Position numbers and translations under genes: made by a program. Positions 53,801-62,624 of a stretch of DNA of 64,000 nucleotides are shown here, in pieces; position 1 is the stretch's first letter, and every line of letters starts with the position of its first letter. The notes under the pieces were generated by a model that worked only from the letters and a program-made list of their open reading frames with translations, was not told the DNA's origin and made no database searches. Origin of the DNA: RUG695 sp050943135 (lineage in GTDB: Bacteria > Planctomycetota > Planctomycetia > Pirellulales > Thermoguttaceae); contig JBMNOP010000002.1 of NCBI GenBank assembly GCA_050943135.1, positions 186,001 to 250,000 on the forward strand. The letters run 5' to 3'.

Positions 53801-54393
53801 GTTACGGCGGTCTCGATCACGTGATCGCCTCGGGTCGCGATGTCAATATCCTGGTTCTCGACACCGAAGTCTACTCGAACACCGGCGGTCAAGCCTCGAA
53901 GGCGACTCCGCTCGGCGCCGTGGCCAAGTTCGCGGCCGGCGGCAAACCGACGGGCAAGAAAGACCTCGGAATGATGGCTGTCTCTTACGGCACGGCATTT
54001 GTCGCCCAGATTGCAATCGGCGCCAATCCTCTGCACACGATCAAGACGCTGATCGCCGCCGAATCGTACCGGGGTCCGTCGTTGGTCATCGCTTACTCGC
54101 ACTGCATCAACCACGGAATTAACATGACAGCCGGTATGGAACTCCAGAAAGAAGCCGTCAAATGCGGTTACTGGCCGCTCTGGTCGTATGACCCGCGCCT
54201 TGAAAAGCCGTTCGTACTCGCAAGTAAGGCTCCCGAGGGACTTCTGAAAGATTTTGAAGCCAAGCAGAACCGGTTCAGGCAGCTCGATCGGATCGATCCC
54301 GAAGCCGCCGCCAAGTTTGGGGCGCAGGCACAGGACGACATCTACAAGCGTTACAACTACTACACCGAGCTTGCCAAGATCAAGTCCAACTGA
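50857..54393 (+). CDS. nifJ: Pyruvate:ferredoxin (flavodoxin) oxidoreductase, single-chain
   Basis: The 1,178-residue homodimer-type enzyme decarboxylates pyruvate to acetyl-CoA and CO2 and reduces ferredoxin. All domains are visible: the pyrimidine-binding opening with YPITPSSTMGE, two 4Fe-4S motifs CIQCGQCSLVCP (about 693) and CTGCGTCVHVCP (about 748), the third-cluster and TPP region SGACGGCGETPY (about 818), and the TPP-binding GGDGWAYDIGYGG (about 972) with NTGGQASK. The length matches the clostridial and NifJ type. GTG at 50857 is the start, with AGAGGAG 7 bases upstream. It indicates oxygen-sensitive central metabolism. A perfect terminator follows. Confidence 0.97.
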   Translation: MSEEKRFVMTDGNEATTMIAHLCNEVMAIYPITPSSTMGELADDWAAKGKKNIFGTIPHVVEMQSEAGAAGAVHGSLQAGALTCTFTASQGLLLMIPNMFKIAGEMTPTVFHVSARSVATHALSIFGDHSDVMAVRSCGWAMLCGGTIQETHDMALVAYASTHEAKIPFIHFFDGFRTSHEINKLEKIPEETVRQMFDIEKVKRFRENALSPNRPVIRGTAQNPDVFFQARETCNTAYAKVPQIVQEEMDKFAKLTGRQYHLFDYYGDPNAESVIVIMASGSGIVEEYLDFVGNDKGVGMVNVRLYRPFDVDAFLAAMPKSVKKIAVLDRTKEPGGLGEPLYLDVVTAMAQGWKGTMPTIVGGRYGLSSKDFTPAMVKGVYDELAKDQPMSDFVVGIEDDVTNKSIKYDANFSTEKDDVRRCMFYGLGSDGTVGANKETSKIVGEYTPNYCQGYFEYDSKKSGSVTISHLRLSPRPIKGSYLIHQANFVACHQFVFTERVDLLANIVEGGTFLLNAPYAADEVWDYLPIELQQEIISKKLKFYVIDAVKVAKAAGMGGRINTVMQTCFFKLAEFMEPDEAIQRIKDGIKKAYGSKGEEIVQKNYAAVDSALPALQEVKVPSEVTSKFHRIDGIDPSAPEFVKKTLAEIMASRGNQLPVSAFNDAKDGTFPTGTTRYEKRSVAIDIPIWDKDICIQCGQCSLVCPHAAIRLKIYDTDAIKDAPATFKSAEAKAEFKGQFATIQVAPEDCTGCGTCVHVCPVKSKTEEGKKAINLQDKIANLQAEKANWEYFLSIPDYDRTEVKAGTIKGSQLLLPLFEFSGACGGCGETPYIKLITQLFGDRMMIANATGCSSIYGGNLPSTPYTSNAEGYGPCWSNSLFEDAAEFGMGMRLGVDQQQAFAREILEGAKDKLGAALVENILNNKQETEEEIAQQRKWVAEVKAMAEGCDCGCEKSKLLAASAEYMIRRSNWIIGGDGWAYDIGYGGLDHVIASGRDVNILVLDTEVYSNTGGQASKATPLGAVAKFAAGGKPTGKKDLGMMAVSYGTAFVAQIAIGANPLHTIKTLIAAESYRGPSLVIAYSHCINHGINMTAGMELQKEAVKCGYWPLWSYDPRLEKPFVLASKAPEGLLKDFEAKQNRFRQLDRIDPEAAAKFGAQAQDDIYKRYNYYTELAKIKSN

Positions 54394-54425
54394 TTACCGC
54401 GAAAACCATCTTCCCCCTCCATTTT

Positions 54426-54460
54426 GCGGGTCAACACATTGGATGTTGACCCGCTTTTTT
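54426..54460 (+). terminator. Rho-independent terminator of nifJ
   Basis: A perfect 11-bp stem (GCGGGTCAACA at 54426-54436, TGTTGACCCGC at 54444-54454), a 7-base loop and six T residues lie 33 bases after the nifJ stop. Confidence 0.9.
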
Positions 54461-54467
54461 GTATAAT
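54439..54467 (+). promoter_or_regulatory. Promoter of the CPBP gene, embedded in the nifJ terminator
   Basis: TTGGAT (54439-54444, in the terminator loop) and a perfect TATAAT (54462-54467, just after the T-run) are 17 bases apart. This would start transcription near 54474, insulated from nifJ read-through. Confidence 0.55.
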
Positions 54468-54540
54468 GGGAACACCAGCGGTTTCACTTTCGTAAAATGA
54501 AGGAGATCTATCAAAGAACTTCGGGATAGGATATCAGCTT

Positions 54541-55356
54541 ATGACAACACCTTCATCGGAAAAAGTTTTCGGGCCGGTCGACTTTTTGCGTCTTTTCGAA
54601 AAGGGCCGAAGAAAAGAGATTGTCATTCTCCTTTATGCCGCGCTGGCACTGACGATTTGGAAATATTTGCCCTCTCACCCGCTACCTGCGGGAACCTCGG
54701 GGGGTTCGTGGCAAATGACGATCCCTGCCTATACCGAAGCGATTGCAAGGGGAACCGAACTTCTGAAAGAGGAAAAACCCCTTCCCCTCTCCCTCTTCTT
54801 GACGGGGGAAATCAAATGTTTCGCCGCACTGATCCTGATGGGACTGATTCCGATCGGCATCGTAAAATGGGGGTTTCGCGAAAATCTTTCCGACTATGGG
54901 CTGAAGTTCGGAAATCGATACACGATCCAGTCGATCCTGATTTTTACCCCGGTGATGATCTTTCTGGCCTTGGGAACCGCTCCCGAGAAATACGAACCGG
55001 TTTATCCGTTTAACCCCTTTGCACTCCATGTGTCGGGGGGTCTGTTTCGGTTACACCTTATTCTGTACGCCGTCTGTTACTATTTCGGATGGGAATTTAT
55101 GTTCCGCGGTTTCCTCCTGAAAGGACTCGCCCCGCGATGTGGTCTCGGTATCGCGATCTTTGTGCAGACAATGGCTGCCACAATGGTCCATTACGGTCAC
55201 CCGCTCACCGAAACGCTCGGTTGCCTCGGCGGCTCGATTTTCTGGGGATGTGTCGCGCTAAGAACCCAATCGATTCTTTCGGGCTGGGTACAACACGCAA
55301 CACTCGGTCTTACGCTCGATATCATGCTTATGCTTCGTTTTACGGGGATGGGCTAA
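54541..55356 (+). CDS. CPBP (CAAX/Abi) family membrane protein
   Basis: The 271-residue protein has about seven hydrophobic segments and the family core near the C-terminus: WEFMFRGFLLKGL (Glu and Arg of the ExxxR motif), MVHYGHPLTE with the active-site His, and GWVQHATLGLTLDI with a second His. CPBP proteins are intramembrane glutamic peptidases related to eukaryotic Rce1, often in peptide maturation or immunity. The first Glu pair of the usual EExxxR is WE here. The substrate is unknown. It has its own promoter and is convergent with the M16 gene. Confidence 0.82.
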   Translation: MTTPSSEKVFGPVDFLRLFEKGRRKEIVILLYAALALTIWKYLPSHPLPAGTSGGSWQMTIPAYTEAIARGTELLKEEKPLPLSLFLTGEIKCFAALILMGLIPIGIVKWGFRENLSDYGLKFGNRYTIQSILIFTPVMIFLALGTAPEKYEPVYPFNPFALHVSGGLFRLHLILYAVCYYFGWEFMFRGFLLKGLAPRCGLGIAIFVQTMAATMVHYGHPLTETLGCLGGSIFWGCVALRTQSILSGWVQHATLGLTLDIMLMLRFTGMG

Positions 55357-55453
55357 AAGAAATTCCGACGGGATCCCCGCCACCACGTATAGGCCCGGCA
55401 GGAATGAGGTTCGCGGACGAAAGAAAAGACGGTTCCGTAAGAACGTCGAGCGT

Positions 55454-56704
55454 TCAACCGAGGAGGTCCGAATCAATGTCGAGTTCGCTCGGACCGAGTG
55501 TGACCATACGTAGCGGACCGATCGGGTACTCGGCGATCTTTTCGTTCACCTCATCGAGAGAAAGGGAGTCGAACCGATCAAGAATCTCTTGGAGCGAACG
55601 AACACGTCCGAAAATATTATAATCGGCTGCCATCCGTCCGGCATGGACCCCCGTCGATTCCTGAGCCATGACCAGGGAGGATTTAAGCCGAATTTTGCAT
55701 CGGTCAAGTTCGGTTTGTGTGATTCCGTGTCGGGTAAGACGCCTGAGTTCGGCAAGGATCACGTCGAGGGCCTCCTGTGCGGTCTCAAGGCCGGAACCGC
55801 AGTAGCAAAGGACGTTGCTGTTTCGCTCCTGGCTGTTATACGAGGCCCCGACGGTATAGCAAAGACCTCTCTTTTCACGTACCGCGTCGAAAAGGCGGCA
55901 ACTCATCCCGCTGCCCAAGACCCCGACCGCGCAACGAAGCGGGAGATAATCTTCATGGTCAACCCTTAATGCGGGCCAGATAAGCCCGATATGGGTTTGA
56001 GCCGAATCGAACGGGATGTGTCGTTTCAGGAGAGTTGGTTTTTCCCCGTCGGGGATAATCCGTCTCTGCCCCTTCCAGTCGCCGAAAAGTCGTTCGACCG
56101 TCTTGGTAACCGCGTCGTGATCGATCTTCCCGGCAATACTCAAGATGGCGCCGTTAGGGGAATACCACGCCTTATACGTCTCGACAATATCGCCGAGCGT
56201 AATCGCCGCGAGTCCTTCGGCCGTGCCAAACGAAGGGCGCCCCCAGGGGGCGGGGAAAAAGATTTCTCCGAGGCGGTAAAGGAGAAGTCGAGAGGGTTCG
56301 TCTTCGAGACCGGCCAGTTCCTGAGCGAGAACCTGGCGCGCCGACTCCAGCTCCTCTTCGGGAAACCAGGGTCGACGTAAAATATCGGCGGTCAGTTCCA
56401 GCGCATCAACGAGCTTGTCGGCCACCAGCGAACCGCTGAAAGACGTAAAGGTCGTATACACCGATTCCGAGGAATCGACGCCCAGATTTTCAAAGGCGTA
56501 GACGAGTTCACGGTTATCGTAACGGCCCGCGCCGCGAACAATCATTTCCGCAATGATCCCGGCAAGTCCCTGACGGTCGTCCGGATCGTCGACAGTGCCA
56601 AACGGAACCCGGAACACATACGAATCGGCTTCGCTTTCGGGGATATGTTCGGTAAGCAGAACAAGTCCGTTATCGAAGATGTGCGTCCGTTGGTCTTCAT
56701 TCAT
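55454..56704 (-). CDS. M16-family protein, non-catalytic subunit with Arg/Tyr pair
   Basis: The 416-residue protein is M16 throughout, but the HxxEH position reads GLAGIIAEM, so zinc cannot be bound. It retains the substrate-binding Arg/Tyr motif in REKRGLCYTVGASY. In two-chain M16B peptidases one subunit carries the zinc site and the other this pair. The catalytic partner is probably the 47943-49175 product, about 6 kb away. Its ATG overlaps the stop of the upstream acetyltransferase gene (56701-56704). Confidence 0.85.
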   Translation of the reverse strand: MNEDQRTHIFDNGLVLLTEHIPESEADSYVFRVPFGTVDDPDDRQGLAGIIAEMIVRGAGRYDNRELVYAFENLGVDSSESVYTTFTSFSGSLVADKLVDALELTADILRRPWFPEEELESARQVLAQELAGLEDEPSRLLLYRLGEIFFPAPWGRPSFGTAEGLAAITLGDIVETYKAWYSPNGAILSIAGKIDHDAVTKTVERLFGDWKGQRRIIPDGEKPTLLKRHIPFDSAQTHIGLIWPALRVDHEDYLPLRCAVGVLGSGMSCRLFDAVREKRGLCYTVGASYNSQERNSNVLCYCGSGLETAQEALDVILAELRRLTRHGITQTELDRCKIRLKSSLVMAQESTGVHAGRMAADYNIFGRVRSLQEILDRFDSLSLDEVNEKIAEYPIGPLRMVTLGPSELDIDSDLLG

Positions 56705-57357
56705 GAAATGTATACTTCTTTGTAAAGAGTCTGATAGAGGTGGAACCCGATCGTCTCGTATAGATGCAGCGCCGGGGCGTTGCCGCTGGTCGCCTCCAGG
56801 GTCGCCCTACGAATCCCGGCATCGTGAGCCCCCTTGAGTGCCTTCATCAAAAGCGCCCGGCCGAGCCCACGTCCGCGAAACTCGGGACAGACCGCCACAT
56901 TCTGAATTCCGGCAACGTTTTGGGCGGTACGAATCCCCTGAATCGTGGCAACGTACTCGAGCATTTCGGTCTCCGGCTTTCGCGACCGCAAACGGTACTC
57001 ATTTTGCCCGTCCACCAGCATCGGTAGGGTACACCCATCACAACGGCAGGCGATAAGCCATGTTGCCTGGGGAATGAATCCGCTGTGCGCGGCAATCGAC
57101 CTCATCAACGCGATACATGCCGACTCGGAACGAAAGGTTGGAAAGACATCGGCGTCGAGGGAGTCACGAAAGGCAAGGTAGTTCACCACCCCGTGGGTAT
57201 CGGCCAAACAGGGATGCCAAGGAACCCAAACGAATCCTTTCGGAAGCGGTACAAGATCGGCGAACATCCCGGGGTGTTCGCACAGCTCAATCGACATTCG
57301 TAACCACTTGACATAGCGGACCGTCGGGAATCGGAAGGAATCTCCGTTTTTCTTCAT
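56701..57357 (-). CDS. GNAT-family acetyltransferase
   Basis: The C-terminal half (about 110-218) is a GNAT fold with the acetyl-CoA loop RGRGLGRALL, then GNAPALHLYETIGF. The N-terminal half (about 20-90) is of unknown role. ATG at 57357 is used as start; the frame is open further up to a TTG at 57435, and a shorter start at 57297 is possible, so the N-terminus is uncertain. It overlaps the M16-like gene by 4 bases and is presumably co-expressed with it. The substrate is unknown. Confidence 0.75.
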   Translation of the reverse strand: MKKNGDSFRFPTVRYVKWLRMSIELCEHPGMFADLVPLPKGFVWVPWHPCLADTHGVVNYLAFRDSLDADVFPTFRSESACIALMRSIAAHSGFIPQATWLIACRCDGCTLPMLVDGQNEYRLRSRKPETEMLEYVATIQGIRTAQNVAGIQNVAVCPEFRGRGLGRALLMKALKGAHDAGIRRATLEATSGNAPALHLYETIGFHLYQTLYKEVYIS

Positions 57358-57510
57358 TGCACGAAGGGTCTCAGCGGTGGAGTCTTCACAGGAATCAGGC
57401 GCGCCGAATTCGCTCCGTTGGGAGACCGACCGCAACCGGAATCCGAGATGTGCATTCCCCGCGCAAAAGGGGGAATTTACAGGCGTATTGTACCCGTTTC
57501 ACCAGGAATC

Positions 57511-58320
57511 TCAAGTGGATTGGAGTTCCCGCCAACTTCTCTGCGCAAAGAGGCCGAAAAATATCGCCATAAAAATGTTTCCTTCCACGACGCAATAAAG
57601 CCCCAGCGCAACAGCGCAGGCGAACGAGAGCCAAACGGCGATTCTCTCGCCACGACTTGAAAAGAGGCCGCCGAGAAAAGAACGGGCGATATGCCCCCCG
57701 TCCAAAGGATCGATCGGAAGGAGGTTGAGTACCCCCCAAAAGAGTCCCATCCAGAGGAAGCTGTTGATGAAGATTTCGAGTGTGACCATCGCAAGGTAAT
57801 GCCCCATCGACATACCCGGAGAGAGCGAATTGATGATGTCGACACTGACCGAGGGAATAGGAATCGGGCCAAACGAGGTTCCCCCCCATTTTACCGGAAC
57901 GCCCGAAAGCGCGAAAATCCCGGCAGTCAGAAGCACGACGGCGATTCCGAGCCCCGGTCCGGCAAACGACGTCAAGATACGTCCGCGAGCGGCAGGAACC
58001 CGTGAATAGTAGGGTTGCCAAAGCGTGACCCCGCCAAAACCGTACAAAATGATTCGGGGACGCGCACCGTAAAGAAGACGGATTGTCAGGGCGTGCCCCA
58101 TTTCGTGGATAAGAAAATTCAGTAGCCATGCGGCTACCCACGCCAAAAGTCCCAAAAAAAGGATTCGCGAATCCGGGATCTGATTTCCCATCCTGAAGAA
58201 GGGGGAGAGCAGAATCGCTACCAGCCAGAAGATGGGACGGATCTGTATCGGAACTCCCCAAAGGCGAAAAGAGAGTACTCCACGGGAACCGAAACCGAAA
58301 TCATCGGGATTGTCAAACAT
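57511..58320 (-). CDS. Site-2 protease family (M50) membrane metallopeptidase
   Basis: The 269-residue protein has several membrane segments, the zinc motif HEMGH (72-76) in the second or third segment and the third-ligand motif NLLPIDPLDGGHI (about 195-207). S2P enzymes cut transmembrane segments of regulators, for example anti-sigma factors. There is no PDZ or CBS domain, so it belongs to the compact, Rv1735/FtsH-independent-type group with unknown substrate. The long first loop and short N-terminus fit this class. Confidence 0.88.
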   Translation of the reverse strand: MFDNPDDFGFGSRGVLSFRLWGVPIQIRPIFWLVAILLSPFFRMGNQIPDSRILFLGLLAWVAAWLLNFLIHEMGHALTIRLLYGARPRIILYGFGGVTLWQPYYSRVPAARGRILTSFAGPGLGIAVVLLTAGIFALSGVPVKWGGTSFGPIPIPSVSVDIINSLSPGMSMGHYLAMVTLEIFINSFLWMGLFWGVLNLLPIDPLDGGHIARSFLGGLFSSRGERIAVWLSFACAVALGLYCVVEGNIFMAIFFGLFAQRSWRELQST

Positions 58321-58698
58321 CGATCACTTTCTTCAAGATCGTTCGGATTTGTGATGATCACATGGAAAATGCAGAACTCCGAAAAACTCTCTTTTTACGA
58401 CTTACCGGGGAATCGGAAAGGAAGTCGTCTCCTTCTTGGTCGGAACCATCGAAGCGGCGTGAGAACAAAGGAACCGATTCCTCGCGTAAAGAAATCGGTA
58501 CTTTACGTTAGCGGGCCTCGACCTCCTTTCTCTTCTCTTCGCTTTTGCGATCGCCTTTTTTCCCGCGAGTACTCCACGCGCGGGAAAGAGTAAAGCCTCT
58601 CCCGCCTACGAATCGTGTGGTGAAAGGTTGACGGAATCGCAAGACCGAAGACTCATAAAAAGGAATCGCCTGACGCGGCAACGGACCGAAGCGATGAT
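58321..58698. other. 378-bp gap with alternative small hairpins
   Basis: No gene is supported. At 58473-58507 two overlapping inverted repeats exist (ACCGATT/AATCGGT and CGTAAAG/CTTTACG) that cannot form together. They may belong to the 3' end of the PolX-like transcript or the leader of the S2P gene. Confidence 0.35.
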
Positions 58699-60909
58699 TT
58701 ACGATGCGGGCTTTTGCGGTTCCGGTTTCGGGCGGGGACATCTGGCCATCAGTTCGGCGAGCGGAAGCGTGTTAATGATATCGTCTTTGGTCAACCCCGC
58801 CTTCCGGGCAATTTGTATACCGTAACGGAGATAGTCCATTTCGGAAGGGGCGTGGGAGTCGGTCGAAATGACAATCTTTACGCCGTGCTCTTTCGCTCGG
58901 CGGCAGAGTCGCCAATCGGGATCGAGGCGATGGAGCCGACTGTTCATTTCGAGACACTTGTTATTCTTTTTCGCCAGGTCGAGCACGTAGTCAAAATCCA
59001 TGTTGATTCGAAATTCGGACTGCCACTCTTTCCCGGTCGGATGCGAAATCGCACTGACATACGGACATCTCATCGCGGCGGCAATGCGACGATGAATTTT
59101 TTCGCGCGGCTGACTCCGATGGTAGTGCAGCGAGGCCATCACCCAATCGGCCTGAGCAAGGATTTCGTTACCAAAATCAAGATCCCCGTTTTCCAGGATA
59201 TCCACTTCCACCCCTTTGAGGATGGTCAACGGAATATTCATCTCGCGGATTTGTCGATTGATCGCGTCGACGGTGCGCCAATACTCAAGAACCCGGTGCT
59301 CGCTCATCCCGTTGGCAACGGCCACCCGCTTGGAATGATCGGTAACGGCAATATACTCCAATCCGTTTGCGAGGGCTTTGTCGGCCATTTGCTCAATCGT
59401 ACCCGAGCCGTCGGAAAAGGTGGTATGCAAATGCAAGTCGCCCCGTATCTGTTCGCGCCGAATCAAGAGGCTCGGTGCGCCGGGTGGCATATGAAACTCA
59501 AAGAGCCCGTCCCGAATTTCCGCGGGTAGGTACGGCAGAGCTAAATTCTCGTAAAGATCCCCTTCCTTCAAAAGAGAAACCTCTTTCTTGCCACGATAAA
59601 GTCCGGTTTCGTCGAGAAAGAGTTCGGCGGCCGCAGCACGTCGGGTCAGCTCGGTCCAATGCGATTCGGCGCAGGAACGGCGAACGAGCGAGGCAGGAAA
59701 CGAGTGGGGCGCGCAGAGATAAAACCGCACCTCGGCTCCGGGAAAATCATATTTTTCGGCAATAACAAGTTTTTTTTGGTCAATGACCGCCTTGATGAAA
59801 TTGCCCCGCCGACTTTGGACCCGCAAGAAGGAAAATTCGGCAATACGATTGGCAAGCTCTTCGGGTGCCCGTGTTGCCAGAAGAAATTCTAAGGAACCGA
59901 CGGCCTCGTCCAGACGCCGAAACTCCCCGACGGCTTCCATCCCCTCTAAAAGCCGTGGTGCCGACGCATCGGCAGGAATCTCGCCAAACCGATTACGATC
60001 AAGCGGCATGCGACCGGGCGGACCGGAGTAACGATCACCGAACTTGGATTTGCGCGATTTCGTCAGCGCATCGCGAATTCTCTCGATCCAGGATCGGCGA
60101 AGCCGAACATTCGCGACCGGTCGGATCGGCGCCCCCCAACGATCAGGTTCAAGGGGAAAAGGATCGCGCCCTTCCGGGTGTTGTTCGCGGTGACCGAAAT
60201 GCTCGGCACCCCTTCTGCCGTAAGTTCCTTCGGCCCGGGATGCGCGTTGAAACTCTTCCCAAGGCGAAAGAAGGGGTGCGTCGAGGGTCTGTTCGGTCAG
60301 CGGACTCAACTGTTCGAGGATATAGTCAACCACATATTCGGCTATCGCCCACTGCATCGGAGGGAACGGATCGCTGAAATTGTCGGAAGAATGCCAACGA
60401 CCGAGCGACCATTTCTTTTCGAGTTCGGCGTCGAACCCGTCGAGCTTCCGAATCATGTGCTGTCGGCAGTTTCGGATCAAATCCTCGGTACGATGAATCC
60501 CGAGCAGATCACGCAGCACGGCTGCCCGCGCAGCTCCCATGTCGGGGAGTTGTATCAGGGCGACGGTATCGGGTGTCACCTCTTTTTCCAGCGCTGCGAT
60601 CAGCGGGGAACGGGACCGGTACTCCAAGCCGGTTTGTCGCGCATAGGTTTCGTCGGCAGGCTCGACCGATTCGATCATCAGTCCGCGCAACACATCGAGC
60701 TGTTCATCCCGCACTTTCGGGAAAAAAAGGACGCGGATCTTATGAAGTTCACGATGCGAGCTGAAAAGGGAAAGCGGAAAATCGAAAAGTTCGACCGCCC
60801 GGGACATTTCGGAAAACCGGCGTACCGGGAAAGAAGGCCCTTCCAGGTATTCCAAAAGGGACGCGATATATTCAAGTTGCCGCGAAATCTGCGCGTTCGT
60901 CAAAGTCAT
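58699..60909 (-). CDS. PolX/PHP-family protein with degenerate polymerase active site
   Basis: The start at 60909 yields 736 residues opening MTLTNAQISRQLEYIASLLEYLEG, as in bacterial DNA polymerase X. A helix-hairpin-helix part (ALIQLPDMGAARAAVLRDLL) follows, then a low-complexity Arg/Pro-rich insertion. In the palm, the GSxRR...gDlD motif reads GEFRRLDEAVGSLEF and the third Asp region GAEVRFYL, so all three catalytic aspartates seem replaced. The C-terminal PHP domain is intact: DLHLHTTFSDGSGT (about 488), VTDHSKR, GVEVDIL, ASLHYHR, SHPTGKEW, STDSHAPSE. The nuclease or phosphatase function may remain while polymerisation is lost. It lies 108 bases behind purH on the same strand. Confidence 0.8.
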   Translation of the reverse strand: MTLTNAQISRQLEYIASLLEYLEGPSFPVRRFSEMSRAVELFDFPLSLFSSHRELHKIRVLFFPKVRDEQLDVLRGLMIESVEPADETYARQTGLEYRSRSPLIAALEKEVTPDTVALIQLPDMGAARAAVLRDLLGIHRTEDLIRNCRQHMIRKLDGFDAELEKKWSLGRWHSSDNFSDPFPPMQWAIAEYVVDYILEQLSPLTEQTLDAPLLSPWEEFQRASRAEGTYGRRGAEHFGHREQHPEGRDPFPLEPDRWGAPIRPVANVRLRRSWIERIRDALTKSRKSKFGDRYSGPPGRMPLDRNRFGEIPADASAPRLLEGMEAVGEFRRLDEAVGSLEFLLATRAPEELANRIAEFSFLRVQSRRGNFIKAVIDQKKLVIAEKYDFPGAEVRFYLCAPHSFPASLVRRSCAESHWTELTRRAAAAELFLDETGLYRGKKEVSLLKEGDLYENLALPYLPAEIRDGLFEFHMPPGAPSLLIRREQIRGDLHLHTTFSDGSGTIEQMADKALANGLEYIAVTDHSKRVAVANGMSEHRVLEYWRTVDAINRQIREMNIPLTILKGVEVDILENGDLDFGNEILAQADWVMASLHYHRSQPREKIHRRIAAAMRCPYVSAISHPTGKEWQSEFRINMDFDYVLDLAKKNNKCLEMNSRLHRLDPDWRLCRRAKEHGVKIVISTDSHAPSEMDYLRYGIQIARKAGLTKDDIINTLPLAELMARCPRPKPEPQKPAS

Positions 60910-61017
60910 CCACTCCGGGAGATCGCCCGCGTTTTCTCGGAAAGAGCCCGCCCCGTACCCAAACGGGCGCAAGGCGGTAAGAGGACCGACGCGTGCGTGG
61001 AATCGTTCCAGGGAAAA

Positions 61018-62586
61018 TCAGTGCTTAAAATGACGTCTTCCCGTAAAGACCATCGGAAGACCAAACTTGTTACATGCCTCGATGACGATATCGTCACGCT
61101 TCGAACCGCCGGGCTGAATGAACGCGGTCACTCCGGCGTTGGCACCGGCTTCGAGTCCGTCCGGGAAAGGGAAGAAGGCATCGGAAGCCAGAACCGATCC
61201 GGTGATCCGATTGCCTGCTTTCTTCACGGCGATCTCGACCGAGTCGACACGACTCATCTGGCCGGCACCGGCCCCCAGGAGCATCCCGTCTCTACAGATC
61301 GTGATCGCGTTCGATTTTACATAACGAACCACCGCCCAAGCAAAGCGCAAATCAACCATCTGTTTCTCGGTCGGCTTGGCTTCGGTCACAACCGTCCATT
61401 CCGATTCGTCGTCGGGCTTGTTGTCGGTCTCTTGCAAGAGCGCGCCCCCTTCGAGGGGACGGAGAAGCCAGTCCGAGGGAGACTCGTCCAGGAAACCGGT
61501 TGCCAAGAGTCGGACGTTCGCCTTCCACTTCGGTTTGGTGGTCAGGATCTTCAATGCACGCGGCTCGAAATCGGGTGCGACAATCGCTTCCAAGAAGAAA
61601 CCGGGCGTACTCAGGTACTCGGCGCAGGCAGCATCGACACTGCGGTTAAAACCGAGGATGCCGCCGAATGCCGACATTGGGTCACCCGCCATCGCTTTAC
61701 GCAAAGCTTCGTCGAGGTCGCCGCCGATCGCCACGCCGCAGGGATTGTTGTGTTTCAGAACGGCAGCGGCGGGTTCTTGGAACGAACGGACGATCTCGAA
61801 AGCGGCGTCGAGATCAAGAAGATTGTTATACGAAAGTTCTTTGCCGTTCAGTTGGCGAGCCGTTACCACGCTGGCCGATTTCGATTTACCGTCGACATAG
61901 AGCGCTGCGCGCTGGTGCGGATTTTCGCCGTAACGAAGAACCGTCTTGCGGGTAAATGAATTGGTGAGACGCTCGGGGAACTCGGGGCTTTCGCTACGTC
62001 CGATGAAGTACTGCGAAATTGCCGTGTCGTAGGCGGCTGTCATCGAAAAGGCATCTTTGGCCAGACAACGACGGAGTGCCAATGTCGTGCAGCCGTTCTT
62101 CTCAACCTGTTCGAGAACCTCGGCGTATTGACCCGGATTGGTCGCGACGGTGCAGAATTTATGGTTCTTGGCGGCGGCACGAACCATCGCCGGTCCGCCG
62201 ATATCGATGTTTTCGATCGCTTCTTCGTCGGTGACCCCCTCCCTGGCCACCGTCATTTCAAACGGGTAGAGGTTGACAACGATGAGTTCGAACGGTTCGA
62301 TCCCGAACTCTTTGGTGGAAGCCATGTCTTCGTCATTGTCGCGACGGCAGAGGATTCCTCCGTAAACCTTCGGATGGAGTGTTTTAAGACGGCCCGACAT
62401 CATCTCGGGAAACCCGGTGTAGTCGGTAATATCTTTGACCGGAATATCGTTCGATTCAAGGTGCTTCTTGGTTCCCCCGGTACTGAACAATTCCACGCCG
62501 GCCGAAACCAGTCCTTTGGCAAAATCGGCGATCCCCATTTTCTCGCTGACACTCAAAAGCGCACGTTTGATTTTCGGTGAATCCAC
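61018..62586 (-). CDS. purH: Bifunctional AICAR transformylase / IMP cyclohydrolase
   Basis: The 522-residue enzyme does the last two steps of IMP synthesis. The N-terminal MGS-type domain (SVSEKMGIADFAKGL, FSTGGTKKHLE, HPKVYGGIL) closes the ring; the C-terminal domain (RYGENPHQRAALY, KHNNPCGVAI, AFGGILGFN, PGGSKRDDIVIEA) adds the formyl group. GTG at 62586 is chosen because AGGAGGAG lies 8 bases upstream and the protein then starts near the family N-terminus; an upstream TTG frame would overlap the preceding gene. That gene ends 38 bases earlier, so the two are probably one operon. Confidence 0.96.
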   Translation of the reverse strand: MDSPKIKRALLSVSEKMGIADFAKGLVSAGVELFSTGGTKKHLESNDIPVKDITDYTGFPEMMSGRLKTLHPKVYGGILCRRDNDEDMASTKEFGIEPFELIVVNLYPFEMTVAREGVTDEEAIENIDIGGPAMVRAAAKNHKFCTVATNPGQYAEVLEQVEKNGCTTLALRRCLAKDAFSMTAAYDTAISQYFIGRSESPEFPERLTNSFTRKTVLRYGENPHQRAALYVDGKSKSASVVTARQLNGKELSYNNLLDLDAAFEIVRSFQEPAAAVLKHNNPCGVAIGGDLDEALRKAMAGDPMSAFGGILGFNRSVDAACAEYLSTPGFFLEAIVAPDFEPRALKILTTKPKWKANVRLLATGFLDESPSDWLLRPLEGGALLQETDNKPDDESEWTVVTEAKPTEKQMVDLRFAWAVVRYVKSNAITICRDGMLLGAGAGQMSRVDSVEIAVKKAGNRITGSVLASDAFFPFPDGLEAGANAGVTAFIQPGGSKRDDIVIEACNKFGLPMVFTGRRHFKH

Positions 62587-62624
62587 TGCTGAAGCTCCTC
62601 CTCTTCCTATTGCTGAACCGAGGT

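Noticed and set aside
60178..61959. 593-codon plus-strand frame opposite the PolX and purH genes
   Set aside because: Spans two well-supported minus-strand genes and their gap; no domain.
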